A stretch of DNA of 64,000 nt from Dyella nitratireducens (GCF_014642835.1 NZ_BMJA01000002.1:78519-142518), one strand, 5' to 3'; counted from the first letter of the stretch, positions 17,990-26,771 are shown. Translations and numbers: made by a program. The notes: generated from the letters alone by a model not told the origin.

Positions 17990-18264
17990 TGGCGAACGTC
18001 TTCTCTAGGAGCCTGCTTTCATATTCCAAGCACCCCGCGCCGGGATCTGTTTGCGCGCAAGCCAAGGAGGAGCGAGGGCGCGTATGTCGATACGTAACCG
18101 AGCGAGGACGCGGGATTGCGGGCAAACAGACCCGGCCCTGCGGGTTGCGTCTGAGTGGCCGCCATGCGGTAGCGCGTGGCTTGGCCATACAACCAGTATG
18201 GCGCTGCGCCACGCACTACCACCTGACGGCCACTCAGACGCAACGCGGGGTACTTGGAATATGA
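17989..18264 (+). CDS. Leader ORF created at the original petB start
   Basis: The ATG at 17989 overlaps the petA stop (TAATG) and has a GAGGGG ribosome-binding site, as expected for petB. After MANVFS it runs into the inserted palindromic element and reads 85 residues of arginine/alanine-rich sequence unlike cytochrome b. It ends at TGA 18262-18264, which overlaps the ATG at 18261 used by the surviving petB frame (ATGA). It therefore probably acts as a translated leader that couples petA to petB. Its peptide is unlikely to have a function of its own. Confidence 0.55.
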   Translation: MANVFSRSLLSYSKHPAPGSVCAQAKEERGRVCRYVTERGRGIAGKQTRPCGLRLSGRHAVARGLAIQPVWRCATHYHLTATQTQRGVLGI

Positions 18265-18276
18265 AAGCAGGCTCCT
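18007..18276. mobile_element. 270-bp structured inverted-repeat element inserted in petB 5' end
   Basis: Outer inverted arms at 18007-18039 and 18244-18276 (left starts AGGAGCCTGCTTTCATATTC) pair over 33 bases with one mismatch. Inside are two further hairpins: 18040-18060 with 18116-18135 (imperfect, CTGTTTGC core) and 18144-18161 with 18227-18244 (18 of 18). The whole element can fold into a cruciform with a three-way junction. It has no transposase. Removing 269 bases joins MANVFS in frame to SIGEWVNERAPG, so it looks like a non-autonomous element or repeat insertion. Confidence 0.7.
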
Positions 18277-19562
18277 CCATCGGCGAATGGGTCAATGAGC
18301 GTGCACCTGGTTTGATGCCGGTGTACCGCAAGCACATGACCGAGTACTACGCACCGAAGAACTTCAACATCTGGTACTACTTCGGTTCGCTTGCCCTGCT
18401 GGTGCTGGTCAACCAGATCGTCACCGGCATCTTCCTCACCATGAACTACGATCCGAGCGCGAGCGGTGCGTTCGACTCGGTGCAGTACATCATGCGTGAC
18501 GTGGAGTGGGGCTGGTTGATTCGCTACATGCATTCCACGGGTGCATCGCTGTTCTTCGTGGTGGTTTATCTGCACATGTTCCGCGGTCTCTTGTACGGCT
18601 CGTACCAGAAGCCACGCGAACTGGTGTGGTTGCTCGGCATGACGATCTTCCTGGTGCTGATGGCCGAAGCCTTCATGGGCTATGTGCTGCCGTGGGGCAA
18701 CATGTCGTTCTGGGGCGCGAAGGTGATCGTGTCCTTGTTCGGCACGATTCCGGTGATCGGCAAGGATCTCGTCGAATGGATCATGGGCGATTACCTCCCT
18801 GCCGACGCCACGCTCAATCGCTTCTTCGCGCTGCACGTGATTGCGCTGCCGCTGGTGCTGCTGTTGCTGGTGGTACTGCACCTGGCCGCGCTGCACGAGG
18901 TGGGTTCGAACAACCCGGACGGCGTGGATGTGAAGCACGGCCCGAAGGGCAACCGTTGGGATCCGACCAAGCCGGCCGATGGCATTCCATTCCATCCGTA
19001 TTACACGGTGAAGGATCTGGTCGGCGTGGGTCTGTTCCTTGCCATTGCCGCCTTCATCATCTTCTTCCAGCCCACGTTCGGCGGCTGGTTCCTCGAGCAC
19101 GACAACTCCATTCCAGCGAACAATCTCGTCACGCCGCTGCAAATCAAACCGGTGTGGTACTTCACCGCGTTCTACGCGATCGTGCGCATGATTCCATCTG
19201 CCTTCGGCACGGCGGTGTGGGGTGTGCTGGGCATGTTCGGTGCGATCCTGCTGCTGTTCCTGCTGCCGTGGATCGATGCGGGCAAGGTGAAATCCATCCG
19301 CTATCGCGGCACCGGCTACAAGCTGGCGTTGACGTTGTTCGTGTTGGCATTCTTCGGGCTGGTGCTGATCGGCACGGACTCCACCGAAGAGCTGATCCCG
19401 ATGCTGTTCGGCCCGAGTGTCGACGTGACCTCCGTCGAGAACATCTTCGGCCGCATCATGGTGCTGATCTACTTCGGGTACTTCGTATTCCTGTGGCTGT
19501 ACACGCATCTTGGCTGGGAAAAGACCAAGCCGGTTCCGGAACGGGTGACGACGCATGACTAA
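18261..19562 (+). CDS. petB: Cytochrome b subunit of the bc1 complex
   Basis: A 433-residue membrane protein; MTEYYAPKNFNIWYYFGSLA, RYMHSTGASLFFVVVYLHM and the later His-bearing helices are typical cytochrome b with two b hemes and the quinol sites. The frame is open upstream to 18051, but that part lies in an inserted palindromic element. The first useful ATG is 18261, located in the right arm of the element and overlapping the stop of the leader ORF, giving MKAGSSIGEWVNERAPG. The N terminus is therefore partly rewritten by the insertion. The gene overlaps petC by eight bases. Confidence 0.93.
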   Translation: MKAGSSIGEWVNERAPGLMPVYRKHMTEYYAPKNFNIWYYFGSLALLVLVNQIVTGIFLTMNYDPSASGAFDSVQYIMRDVEWGWLIRYMHSTGASLFFVVVYLHMFRGLLYGSYQKPRELVWLLGMTIFLVLMAEAFMGYVLPWGNMSFWGAKVIVSLFGTIPVIGKDLVEWIMGDYLPADATLNRFFALHVIALPLVLLLLVVLHLAALHEVGSNNPDGVDVKHGPKGNRWDPTKPADGIPFHPYYTVKDLVGVGLFLAIAAFIIFFQPTFGGWFLEHDNSIPANNLVTPLQIKPVWYFTAFYAIVRMIPSAFGTAVWGVLGMFGAILLLFLLPWIDAGKVKSIRYRGTGYKLALTLFVLAFFGLVLIGTDSTEELIPMLFGPSVDVTSVENIFGRIMVLIYFGYFVFLWLYTHLGWEKTKPVPERVTTHD

Positions 19563-20295
19563 GCGCTACATCTCCTTCTTTGTGCTCGCGCTCGGCCTGC
19601 TGCTCGGTACCACGGCGGCGATGGCGGAAGGCCCGGAAATGCCGGATGCCGGCACCAACATCCGCGACACGGCCTCGCTGCAACGCGGCGCGCACATCTT
19701 CTTCAACTACTGTGTGGGTTGCCACTCGCTCAAGTACCTGCGCTACGAGCGCATCGCGGACGACCTCGGCCTGACCGAGGACGACGTGATGAGCAACCTC
19801 AATTTCACCGGCGGCAAGTTCGGCGATCCGGTGATCTCGCATATGCCCGAGGACGACGCGCAGAAGTTCTTCGGCAAGGCGCCGCCGGACCTGTCGCTGG
19901 AAGTGTCGGCCAAGGGTGCGAACTGGGTGTTCGCCTACCTCAACTCGTTCTATCTCGATCCCAAGAGCCCGATCGGCTGGAACAACACCGTGCTGCCCAA
20001 TGCGGCCATGCCGTTCCCCTTGTGGGAACTGCAGGGCGAACAAGTGCCGGTGTTCAAGCAAGCCAAGCCGGGCGACGATCCGGAAATCGAAAGCCTCAAG
20101 CTGCTCCACGCCGGCAAGCTGACTCCCGCGCAGTACCAGCAGGCTGCCCGCGACGTCACCAACTTCCTGGAATACGCCTCCGAACCGGCTGCCCTGCAGC
20201 GTCGCCACGTCGGCATCTGGGTGGTGCTGTTCCTGCTGGGCTTCACCTTCCTGGCATACTTGCTCAAGAAAGAATATTGGAAGGACGTCCACTGA
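19555..20295 (+). CDS. petC: Cytochrome c1 subunit of the bc1 complex
   Basis: A 246-residue cytochrome c1. A signal peptide ends near residue 24 (GTTAAMA). The heme c site is CVGCH at residues 53-57. A C-terminal membrane anchor is seen in VGIWVVLFLLGFTFLAYLL. Together with petA and petB it forms the bc1 complex that reduces periplasmic cytochrome c. Confidence 0.95.
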   Translation: MTKRYISFFVLALGLLLGTTAAMAEGPEMPDAGTNIRDTASLQRGAHIFFNYCVGCHSLKYLRYERIADDLGLTEDDVMSNLNFTGGKFGDPVISHMPEDDAQKFFGKAPPDLSLEVSAKGANWVFAYLNSFYLDPKSPIGWNNTVLPNAAMPFPLWELQGEQVPVFKQAKPGDDPEIESLKLLHAGKLTPAQYQQAARDVTNFLEYASEPAALQRRHVGIWVVLFLLGFTFLAYLLKKEYWKDVH

Positions 20296-20382
20296 CGCCC
20301 TCTTAAAGAAGAAAATAAGGGACTTGTGGCCGCAGGGTGGCGCACGCCATCCTTGCGGCCAAACGCAAGGGGAGAAAAGTGC

Positions 20383-21003
20383 ATGGTCCAGAACGCTCGT
20401 TCCCGGACGGTACTCGCCCTGTACTCCGCTGCCGATGACATCCAATGTCATCGAGTACGGCTGGTGCTGGCCGCGAAAGGAGTCACCTACGATCTGATCA
20501 TGGTCGATCCGGCCAAACCTTCCCAGGACCTGCTCGACCTCAACCCGTACCACAGCTTGCCCACCTTGGTGGACCGCGAGCTCACGCTGTACGACACCGC
20601 GGTGGTATGCGAATACCTGGACGAGCGCTACCCCCATCCGCCGCTGATGCCGATCGATCCGCTGTCCCGCGCCCGTCTGCGACTGGCGGGGGTACGCATC
20701 GAGCGCGATTGGCTGTCGGACGTCGAGCACATCAAGGCTGGTGGCCGTCCGGCCGACCTCGCACGCAAGCGTCTGCGCGAGCACCTGCTCGCCGCCTTGC
20801 CCTTGTTCAAGGCGTCGAAGTTCTTCCTTAATCCTGAAATGAGTCTGGCTGATTGCTTGGTGGCGCCGGTGGTATGGCGCCTGCCGTCGCTGGGGGTAGA
20901 TCTGGGCCGGGAAGGCAAGCCGATCATGGATTACGGCGAGCGGCTGTTCCACAGTCAGGGTTATGCTCGCAGTCTGACGGCAGAAGAAAAGGCTTTAAGG
21001 TGA
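20383..21003 (+). CDS. sspA: Stringent starvation protein A
   Basis: A 206-residue GST-fold RNA-polymerase-associated regulator. The start at 20383 (MVQNARSRTVLALYSAADD) has a good AAGGGGAG site. The N-terminal thioredoxin-like part contains NPYHSLPTLVDRELTLYDTA and VCEYLDERYPHPPLMP; an all-helical C-terminal half follows. The sspA-sspB pair downstream of petABC is a common gammaproteobacterial order. The stop overlaps the proposed sspB GTG. Confidence 0.92.
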   Translation: MVQNARSRTVLALYSAADDIQCHRVRLVLAAKGVTYDLIMVDPAKPSQDLLDLNPYHSLPTLVDRELTLYDTAVVCEYLDERYPHPPLMPIDPLSRARLRLAGVRIERDWLSDVEHIKAGGRPADLARKRLREHLLAALPLFKASKFFLNPEMSLADCLVAPVVWRLPSLGVDLGREGKPIMDYGERLFHSQGYARSLTAEEKALR

Positions 21004-21449
21004 CCCAGCAGCAACCCAAGATGAGTTCCAACCGCCCGTACCTGCTACGGGCGATTTACGACTGGATCAGCGATAACAACCTCACGCCTTATATGTTGGT
21101 CGACGCCACGCGCCAGGGCGTACGCGTGCCGCCGCACGTGATCAAGAACGGACAAGTGGTGCTCAACCTGGCCATGCGCGCTGTCGCCAACCTGGACCTG
21201 GGCAACGAATGGATCAGCTTCCAGGCACGCTTCTCCGGTGTCAGCCATAGCATCCAGATTCCGGTGCCGGCGGTGCTGGCTTTGTACGCGCAGGAAAACG
21301 GGCAAGGCATGATGTTTCCGGCGGAAGACGAAGAGCACGGTGGCGAGCCACCGAGTGACACGCCGCCACCGCCGCCCGAGCCGGAACCGCCGACGGATGG
21401 GGACAAGCCGAAGCGGGGTGGTGGGTCGCATTTGCGGGTGGTGAAGTAG
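21000..21449 (+). CDS. sspB: ClpXP protease specificity-enhancing factor SspB
   Basis: A 149-residue adaptor that delivers ssrA-tagged proteins to ClpXP. SNRPYLLRAIYDWISDNNLT and FSGVSHSIQIPVPAVLALYA are family motifs; the acidic/proline-rich linker and basic tail end (GGGSHLRVVK) match the flexible ClpX-binding tail. The start is either GTG 21000, overlapping the sspA stop (GTGA), or ATG 21021. GTG is preferred because the resulting N terminus (MTQQQPKMSSNRP) matches relatives as remembered. Confidence 0.9.
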   Translation: MTQQQPKMSSNRPYLLRAIYDWISDNNLTPYMLVDATRQGVRVPPHVIKNGQVVLNLAMRAVANLDLGNEWISFQARFSGVSHSIQIPVPAVLALYAQENGQGMMFPAEDEEHGGEPPSDTPPPPPEPEPPTDGDKPKRGGGSHLRVVK

Positions 21450-21807
21450 CTGCCGTTCTATGTCTTCTCCCCTACGAGAGAGGGCCGGGGTAAGGGACGA
21501 AGCTCGCGGGAATGGGTAATGCTTTAGCCCGTCGTCATTCCGGCGAAGGCCGGAATCCAGTCAAGAACGACGTGCGTAGCACACAACATAAAAAAGGTTC
21601 TGTGTGCTTCGCACAGTGTATTTGAACTGGATGATTCGCTTCGCTCACCCCTTCAGGGCCATCCTTCGGATGTTCTCCGCGCTTCGCGCTCCGTCCGGCT
21701 TTCGCCGGAATGACGGTGGGGCAAAGTGGAGATGGTCGTTATCCACCCGATAGCCGCCCCCCACCATTTCCTCTAAGGTATCGGTTTCCCCCTACAAGCC
21801 GCTCCGC
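21450..21807. repeat. Gap with family C hairpin and expanded family B repeat
   Basis: At about 21463-21495 is a GC-rich hairpin text (CTCCCCTACGAGAGAGGG) just after sspB. At 21533-21715 is a family B copy with the usual outer arms and inner GTGCG...CGCAC pair. It carries extra bases (about 21632-21693) rich in CTTCGC motifs between CTGGAT and CCGGCTTTCGCC, which are absent from the other copies. No gene is seen. Confidence 0.7.
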
Positions 21808-23211
21808 ATGTCCGACGCACACGAACACCCGGACCACCTACGCCGCAGCCTGTCCAACCGCCATCTCCAATTGATCGCCATCGGCGGTGCGATCGGCACT
21901 GGCCTGTTCATGGGATCGGGTAAAACGATCAGCCTGGCCGGGCCATCGATCCTGCTGGTGTATCTGATCATCGGCATCATGCTGTTCTTCGTGATGCGCG
22001 CGATGGGCGAGCTGCTGCTGTCGAACCTGCAGTACAAATCGTTCATCGACTTTTCCACCGATCTGCTTGGTCCCTGGGCCGGTTTCTTCTGCGGCTGGAC
22101 GTATTGGTTCTGCTGGATCGTCACCGCCATTGCGGACGTGATCGCCATCGCTTCCTACGCGCAGTTCTGGTTTCCAGGCTTGATGCCGTGGGTGCCGGCC
22201 GTGCTGTGCGTGCTATTGCTGCTGGCGTTGAATCTCACCGCCGTGCGTGTATTCGGTGAACTGGAATTCTGGTTCGCGCTGATCAAGATCGTGGCGATCA
22301 TCGCGCTGATCGCGACCGGCTTCGGCATGATCGTGTTCGGGTTTACGTCGCCTTCCGGCCATCACGCGTCGCTCGCGAATTTGTGGAACGACGGTGGCCT
22401 GTTCCCCACCGGCGTGGGTGGTTTCTTCGCCGGTTTCCAGATCGCCGTGTTCGCTTTCGTCGGTATCGAACTGGTAGGTACGACAGCTGCGGAAACGGCC
22501 GACCCTACGCGCAACCTGCCCAAGGCGATCAACTCGATTCCTGTGCGCATCATCTTGTTCTACATGCTGGCGCTGGTCGTCATCATGACGGTGACACCAT
22601 GGCGCCTGGTGCAGCCGGGCAAGAGTCCGTTCGTGGAATTGTTCATGCTGGCGGGTATTCCCGCGGCGGCCAGCTTGATCAACTTCGTGGTGCTGACCTC
22701 GGCTACGTCGTCAGCCAACAGCGGCATCTTCTCCACCAGCCGCATGCTCTACGGCCTGGCCGAAGAAAGCCATGCGCCGGGCTTGTTTGCACGACTGTCG
22801 CGGGCAGCGGTGCCATCGCATGGTTTGCTGTTTTCCTGCTTCTGTCTTTTGGCAGGCGCGATGCTCGTGTACGTCGTACCTAACCTGGTGACGGCCTTCA
22901 CGCTGGTCACCACGTTATCGGCCGTGCTCTTCATGTTCGTGTGGTCGCTGATCCTGGTGGCCTACATGGCCTATCGGCGCAAGCGGCCGCAATTGCATGC
23001 GGCTTCCACATACAAGATGCCGGGTGGCGTGTTCATGTGCTGGGTGTGCCTGGCGTTCTTCGCGTTCGTGCTGTGGTTGCTCACATTGCAGCCAGATACG
23101 CGGGAGGCGTTGCTGGCTAGCCCGGTGTGGTTCGTGTTGCTGGCGGTGGCGTATGGGTGGAAGGGACGCCGCGCGGCGGTGGCGGCAACGCCGCGCTCCG
23201 AGGATGCGTAG
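21808..23211 (+). CDS. cycA: CycA-like D-serine/D-alanine/glycine permease
   Basis: A 467-residue amino acid permease (APC superfamily, 12 membrane helices). It closely follows E. coli CycA in remembered sequence: HLQLIAIGGAIGTGLFMGSG, LLGPWAGFFCGWTYWFCWIV, FVGIELVGTTAAET and MCWVCLAFFAFV. It imports glycine, D-alanine and D-serine by proton symport. Its TAG stop (23209-23211) lies inside a family A repeat. Confidence 0.9.
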   Translation: MSDAHEHPDHLRRSLSNRHLQLIAIGGAIGTGLFMGSGKTISLAGPSILLVYLIIGIMLFFVMRAMGELLLSNLQYKSFIDFSTDLLGPWAGFFCGWTYWFCWIVTAIADVIAIASYAQFWFPGLMPWVPAVLCVLLLLALNLTAVRVFGELEFWFALIKIVAIIALIATGFGMIVFGFTSPSGHHASLANLWNDGGLFPTGVGGFFAGFQIAVFAFVGIELVGTTAAETADPTRNLPKAINSIPVRIILFYMLALVVIMTVTPWRLVQPGKSPFVELFMLAGIPAAASLINFVVLTSATSSANSGIFSTSRMLYGLAEESHAPGLFARLSRAAVPSHGLLFSCFCLLAGAMLVYVVPNLVTAFTLVTTLSAVLFMFVWSLILVAYMAYRRKRPQLHAASTYKMPGGVFMCWVCLAFFAFVLWLLTLQPDTREALLASPVWFVLLAVAYGWKGRRAAVAATPRSEDA

Positions 23212-23277
23212 GTTGGGGTGCAAACCCCAACGTGAAAGGCATGCATGGCGATGTTGGGGTTTGCACCCCAACCTACG
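23207..23277. repeat. Family A palindromic repeat between convergent genes
   Basis: Full copy (CGTAGGTTGGGGTG...CACCCCAACCTACG). It contains the cycA stop and ends four bases before the stop of the convergent DUF3301 gene, the same arrangement as at 15850-15924. Confidence 0.9.
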
Positions 23278-23280
23278 GGG

Positions 23281-23691
23281 CTAGTGCCGGATATCCCGGT
23301 CGCGATACTGCCGGCGAAACGGCACGACATTGGTACCCTCGGTCGTCTCGGTGGACGATGTCACCGGATGCTCCGGCGTGTACAACTCGACCGTGGGAAG
23401 AATCAACGCCGTGAGCAGGGAGCCGACCATCCACAGATGCCCGGCTTCGCGATCGTCGCCATCGATGCTCACTTCGAAACTGTAGCGGCGCTCCACCACG
23501 CGCTGTCCGCGGAAGCGGCGCAGGCGCAATCCGCTCAAGCCCACGGTTTCATCCAGCAGCTGCAGGCCATGCTGCTGGCAGCGCCAGCGTGCTTCCTGGA
23601 TGGCGCGGTCACGAGCGCGGCTCAGCATCAGCCAGATGCCGGCGATGGCCAGCAGCACGAGCAGCAGGAGAAGGGTAGCAAGGTCGCCCAT
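23281..23691 (-). CDS. DUF3301 membrane protein
   Basis: A 136-residue protein with one N-terminal membrane helix (LATLLLLLVLLAIAGIWLML) and a cytoplasmic or periplasmic domain with ARWRCQQHGLQLLDETVGLS and VERRYSFEVSIDGDDREAGH, which fit DUF3301. Function unknown. It follows nadC on the same strand with a 36-base gap, so the two are probably cotranscribed. Confidence 0.8.
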   Translation of the reverse strand: MGDLATLLLLLVLLAIAGIWLMLSRARDRAIQEARWRCQQHGLQLLDETVGLSGLRLRRFRGQRVVERRYSFEVSIDGDDREAGHLWMVGSLLTALILPTVELYTPEHPVTSSTETTEGTNVVPFRRQYRDRDIRH

Positions 23692-23727
23692 GCCAGCAGT
23701 GTGTGGGCGACCCGCGCTCGCCGCAAG

Positions 23728-24585
23728 TCAGTCGATTTTCAAACGCAACGAAAGATCGATCGCCCGCACGTTCTTGGTCAGCGCGCCCACTGAGACGTAA
23801 TCCACGCCGGTGCGTGCGTAGTCACCAATCGTCTCGAGGTCGACGTTGCCGGAGATCTCCAGCGGCACGCGCCCATCGGTTTGCGCGACAGCCTCTTGCA
23901 TCAAGGGCAGGGTGAAGTTGTCCAGCATGACGCGATCCACGCCGGCATCCAGCGCCTGCTGCAACTCGTCGAGATTTTCCACTTCCACTTCCAGCAGCAA
24001 GGTGGGATGGAGCTGCCGGGCCGCCTGCACCGCAGCGGCAATGCTGCCGGCGGCGATGATGTGGTTTTCCTTCACCAGGATCGCATCGTAGAGACCGATG
24101 CGATGGTTATGGCCGCCGCCGCAACGCACCGCGTATTTCTGTGCGAGGCGTAGACCCGGTACCGTCTTGCGCGTGTCGAGCACGCGCGTCTTGGTGCCGG
24201 CAACGGCTGCTACATACGTCGCCGTGATGGTGGCAGTGCCGGAAAGCATCTGCAGAAAATTCAGCGCGGAGCGTTCGGCCGTCACCAGCGAGCGCGCATG
24301 GCCGTGCATCTCACAGACGATGGTGCCCGGTGTCACGCGGTCGCCATCGCTGACGCGCCAATGGATACGCGCATGCGGATCAAGCTTGCGCACGCACGTG
24401 TCGAACCAGGGAATGCCGGCGATGACCGCATCTTCGCGGCAGGTGAGTGCGGCGAAGGCTTGTGCATCGGCCGGCAGCAGGCTGGCGGTGGCATCGCCAT
24501 GGCCGATGTCTTCGGCGAAGGCGCGTTCCACGTCGGCGTCAATCAAACGCTGGTCGGGCGGGGCGAAGCGGAAGGTTTGGGACAT
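23728..24585 (-). CDS. nadC: Nicotinate-nucleotide pyrophosphorylase (carboxylating)
   Basis: A 285-residue quinolinate phosphoribosyltransferase that makes nicotinate mononucleotide in de novo NAD synthesis. Signatures are DTRKTVPGLRLAQKYAVRCG, GGHNHRIGLYDAILVKENH and the substrate-binding EVEVENLDELQQAL. The start at 24585 (MSQTFRFAPPD) is preferred over 24621, because the upstream extension is not family-like. Confidence 0.94.
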   Translation of the reverse strand: MSQTFRFAPPDQRLIDADVERAFAEDIGHGDATASLLPADAQAFAALTCREDAVIAGIPWFDTCVRKLDPHARIHWRVSDGDRVTPGTIVCEMHGHARSLVTAERSALNFLQMLSGTATITATYVAAVAGTKTRVLDTRKTVPGLRLAQKYAVRCGGGHNHRIGLYDAILVKENHIIAAGSIAAAVQAARQLHPTLLLEVEVENLDELQQALDAGVDRVMLDNFTLPLMQEAVAQTDGRVPLEISGNVDLETIGDYARTGVDYVSVGALTKNVRAIDLSLRLKID

Positions 24586-25022
24586 GCGGGAAGGGCTACG
24601 CGTGGTGAGAATTCCGCGCATGCTACTCGTATGAGGGTGGATTGAGGTGCAAGGTCTGATATATCGCCATGCTTTTGCCGTGGCTCCGGCCCAAAAAGTC
24701 GAAGTTCACGCCAATGCTGTTTCAGCGCGAGTCGTCATTTCGGCGAAAGCCGGAATCTAGTTTAAATACGTCGTGCGAAGCACTCAAAACCCTTTATTGA
24801 GGGGTGCTTCGCACGTCATCCTTGACTGGATTCCGGCTTTCGCCGGAATGACGAGCAAGCCCCCCAACCGAGGGAGACCATGGCCGCCTTGAACAAGCTC
24901 TTAAGCATTGCCCCTGACGCCCTCGTGTATTCTTGCGGCGCGGAAGAGTTTGACCCCGCGATTTCTCGCAGTTGTCACACTTGATCGGCAACATGGATTA
25001 AAACCAAGGGAGGCAGGCGGTC
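24586..25022. repeat. Gap with full family B repeat (24733-24853)
   Basis: A nested family B copy occupies 24733-24853. Just before it the text AATGCTGTTTCAGCGCGA (24713-24730) also occurs at 54154-54171 next to another family B start, so this flank belongs to a longer repeat unit. The rest holds the leader of the downstream acyltransferase gene, with a strong AGGGAGGCAGG site at 25009-25019. No gene is seen. Confidence 0.75.
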
Positions 25023-26735
25023 ATGCTTCATGTCGAACAGGCCCTTACCGAACGTCTACCGTGGCTTGCGCAGCATCCGATGATTCGTAAACCCGTGGCT
25101 GGCATGCTGGGGCGGCTGGCTGACGAGGCAGGTTTCAATCGGGTACTTGATCGGCTTGCCGATATCAAGGGGTTCGATTTCGCCGAACAGGTCCTGGATC
25201 TGTTGGGCTGCAGCTATCACATCGTGCAGCGCGAGCGGGAACATATTCCCGTCGAAGGTGGCGTGTTGGTCGTCGCCAATCATCCGCTGGGCATGCTCGA
25301 TGCCATGGCCTTGCTGGACCTGATTGGTTCGGTACGTAAGGACGTACGTATTCTCGGCAATGACTGGCTGGCTGCGGTGCCGCAGCTCGGTCCTTTGTTG
25401 TTGCCGGTCGACGTATTCGGCGGTGGTGCAGCGTCGCGTATGCGCAACATTTATCGTGCGCTGGACCGTGGCGAAGCACTGATTATTTTTCCGGCTGGCG
25501 AAGTGTCTCGCATGGGGCCGGCCGGTGTGCGTGACGGCCGTTGGGCGGATGGTTTCGCCCGCATGGCCATGCGCAGCAAGGTGCCCGTGCTGCCTATCCA
25601 CGTGGCGGCGCGCAATTCGGCCATGTTCTACGGTCTTTCCATGCTGGCCAAACCGTTGAGCACGGCCATGCTGCCGCGCGAAGCGGTGGCTACCCACGTC
25701 AGCCGTATCGGCTTCAGCGTCGGTGCGCTGGTCAGTGCGGATGAAATGATCAAGCGCAGCGACAACAACTCGCAGCGTGCCGCCGATCTGATGCGCCGGC
25801 ATGTGTACCGCATCAGCCATCGCCGTGGTCTGATCTTCGGTGGCCAGGTGCCGCTGGCGCACCCCGAGCCGGTCGATCGCGTGGTTGCCGAGCTTTCCCA
25901 ATGCGAAAAGCTTCTCGATCTTTCCGACGGCAAGCAGCTGCTGGTGCTGCGTGGTTCGACCGATGGCGCCGCCTTGCGCGAGATCGGCCGTCTGCGTGAA
26001 CTCACCTTCCGCAAAGTCGGTGAAGGCACCAACACCCGGCGCGATCTGGATGCCTACGACGCGCATTACGAACACCTCGTACTGTGGGATCCGAAGGCGT
26101 TGCGCATCGTCGGTTCGTATCGCCTCGGCCACGGCGGGCGCCTGATTGCCGAGCGCGGCATGAAAGGTCTGTACACCGCCAGCCTGTTCAATTATTCGCC
26201 AGCGCTGGAATCGCGGTTGGCCCAAGGGATGGAACTCGGGCGCAGTTTCGTTGCACCGGCGTACTGGCGTTCCCGTGCGCTGGACCAGCTCTGGCAGGGC
26301 ATCGGCCTGTACCTGCAGCGTCATCCGGACCTGCGCTATCTGTTCGGCCCGGTGAGCATGTCGGTGAGCCTGCCGCGCCAGGCGCGTGAGTGGATCGCCG
26401 CCGCACACCAGCATTACTTCGGCGCGCCGGGTCTGGCTTCCGCCCGCCAGCCGTTCAAGGTTTCCGCCGACGTGCTCGAAGGCGTGCGTCGCGAGCTGGA
26501 AGGGCTGGACTCCGTCAGCGGATTGGGCAAGCTGCGCCATCACCTCGACGCGCTCGGCGTAAGCCTGCCCGTGCTGTATCGCCAATATGTGGACCTGATG
26601 GAGCCAGATGGCGTGCAGTTCCTCGATTTCGGCGAGGACCCGGGCTTCTCCGGTTGCGTCGATGGCCTGGTCATGCTCGACCTTTCCCGCCTGAAGCCCG
26701 CCAAGCGCGCCCGCTATCTCGGCAAAAGCGCCTGA
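25023..26735 (+). CDS. Fused acyltransferase: PlsC-like plus GNAT (OlsF-like layout)
   Basis: A 570-residue two-domain protein. The N-terminal half is a lysophospholipid acyltransferase (PlsC) domain with VVANHPLGMLDAMALL (an NHPxGxxD variant of the usual HX4D) and IIFPAGEVSRMGP. The C-terminal half resembles the GNAT-type N-acyltransferase OlsB/hemolysin-like family (LREIGRLRELTFRKVGEGTN, YRLGHGGRLIAERGMKGLYT, LGRSFVAPAYWRS). This order is that of OlsF-type bifunctional ornithine-lipid synthases. The substrate is not proven; aminolipid synthesis is the best guess. Confidence 0.75.
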   Translation: MLHVEQALTERLPWLAQHPMIRKPVAGMLGRLADEAGFNRVLDRLADIKGFDFAEQVLDLLGCSYHIVQREREHIPVEGGVLVVANHPLGMLDAMALLDLIGSVRKDVRILGNDWLAAVPQLGPLLLPVDVFGGGAASRMRNIYRALDRGEALIIFPAGEVSRMGPAGVRDGRWADGFARMAMRSKVPVLPIHVAARNSAMFYGLSMLAKPLSTAMLPREAVATHVSRIGFSVGALVSADEMIKRSDNNSQRAADLMRRHVYRISHRRGLIFGGQVPLAHPEPVDRVVAELSQCEKLLDLSDGKQLLVLRGSTDGAALREIGRLRELTFRKVGEGTNTRRDLDAYDAHYEHLVLWDPKALRIVGSYRLGHGGRLIAERGMKGLYTASLFNYSPALESRLAQGMELGRSFVAPAYWRSRALDQLWQGIGLYLQRHPDLRYLFGPVSMSVSLPRQAREWIAAAHQHYFGAPGLASARQPFKVSADVLEGVRRELEGLDSVSGLGKLRHHLDALGVSLPVLYRQYVDLMEPDGVQFLDFGEDPGFSGCVDGLVMLDLSRLKPAKRARYLGKSA

Positions 26736-26743
26736 GCTTTTCG

Positions 26744-26771
26744 CTCCCTTCCCTACGTGCAGTAGGGGAGG
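26744..26771 (+). terminator. GC-rich hairpin after the acyltransferase gene
   Basis: CTCCCTTCCCTAC-GTGCA-GTAGGGGAGGG folds as a strong imperfect stem eight bases past the stop. It belongs to the family C text and has no T-run, so it may act as a 3' stability hairpin. Confidence 0.45.

Noticed and set aside
18051-18260. Upstream extension of the petB frame
   Set aside because: Lies inside the palindromic element, arginine-rich and unlike cytochrome b; the ATG at 18261 is coupled to the leader stop.
14553-23277. Regular palindromes as a CRISPR array
   Set aside because: Copies are thousands of bases apart between genes, not regularly spaced, and no cas genes are present.
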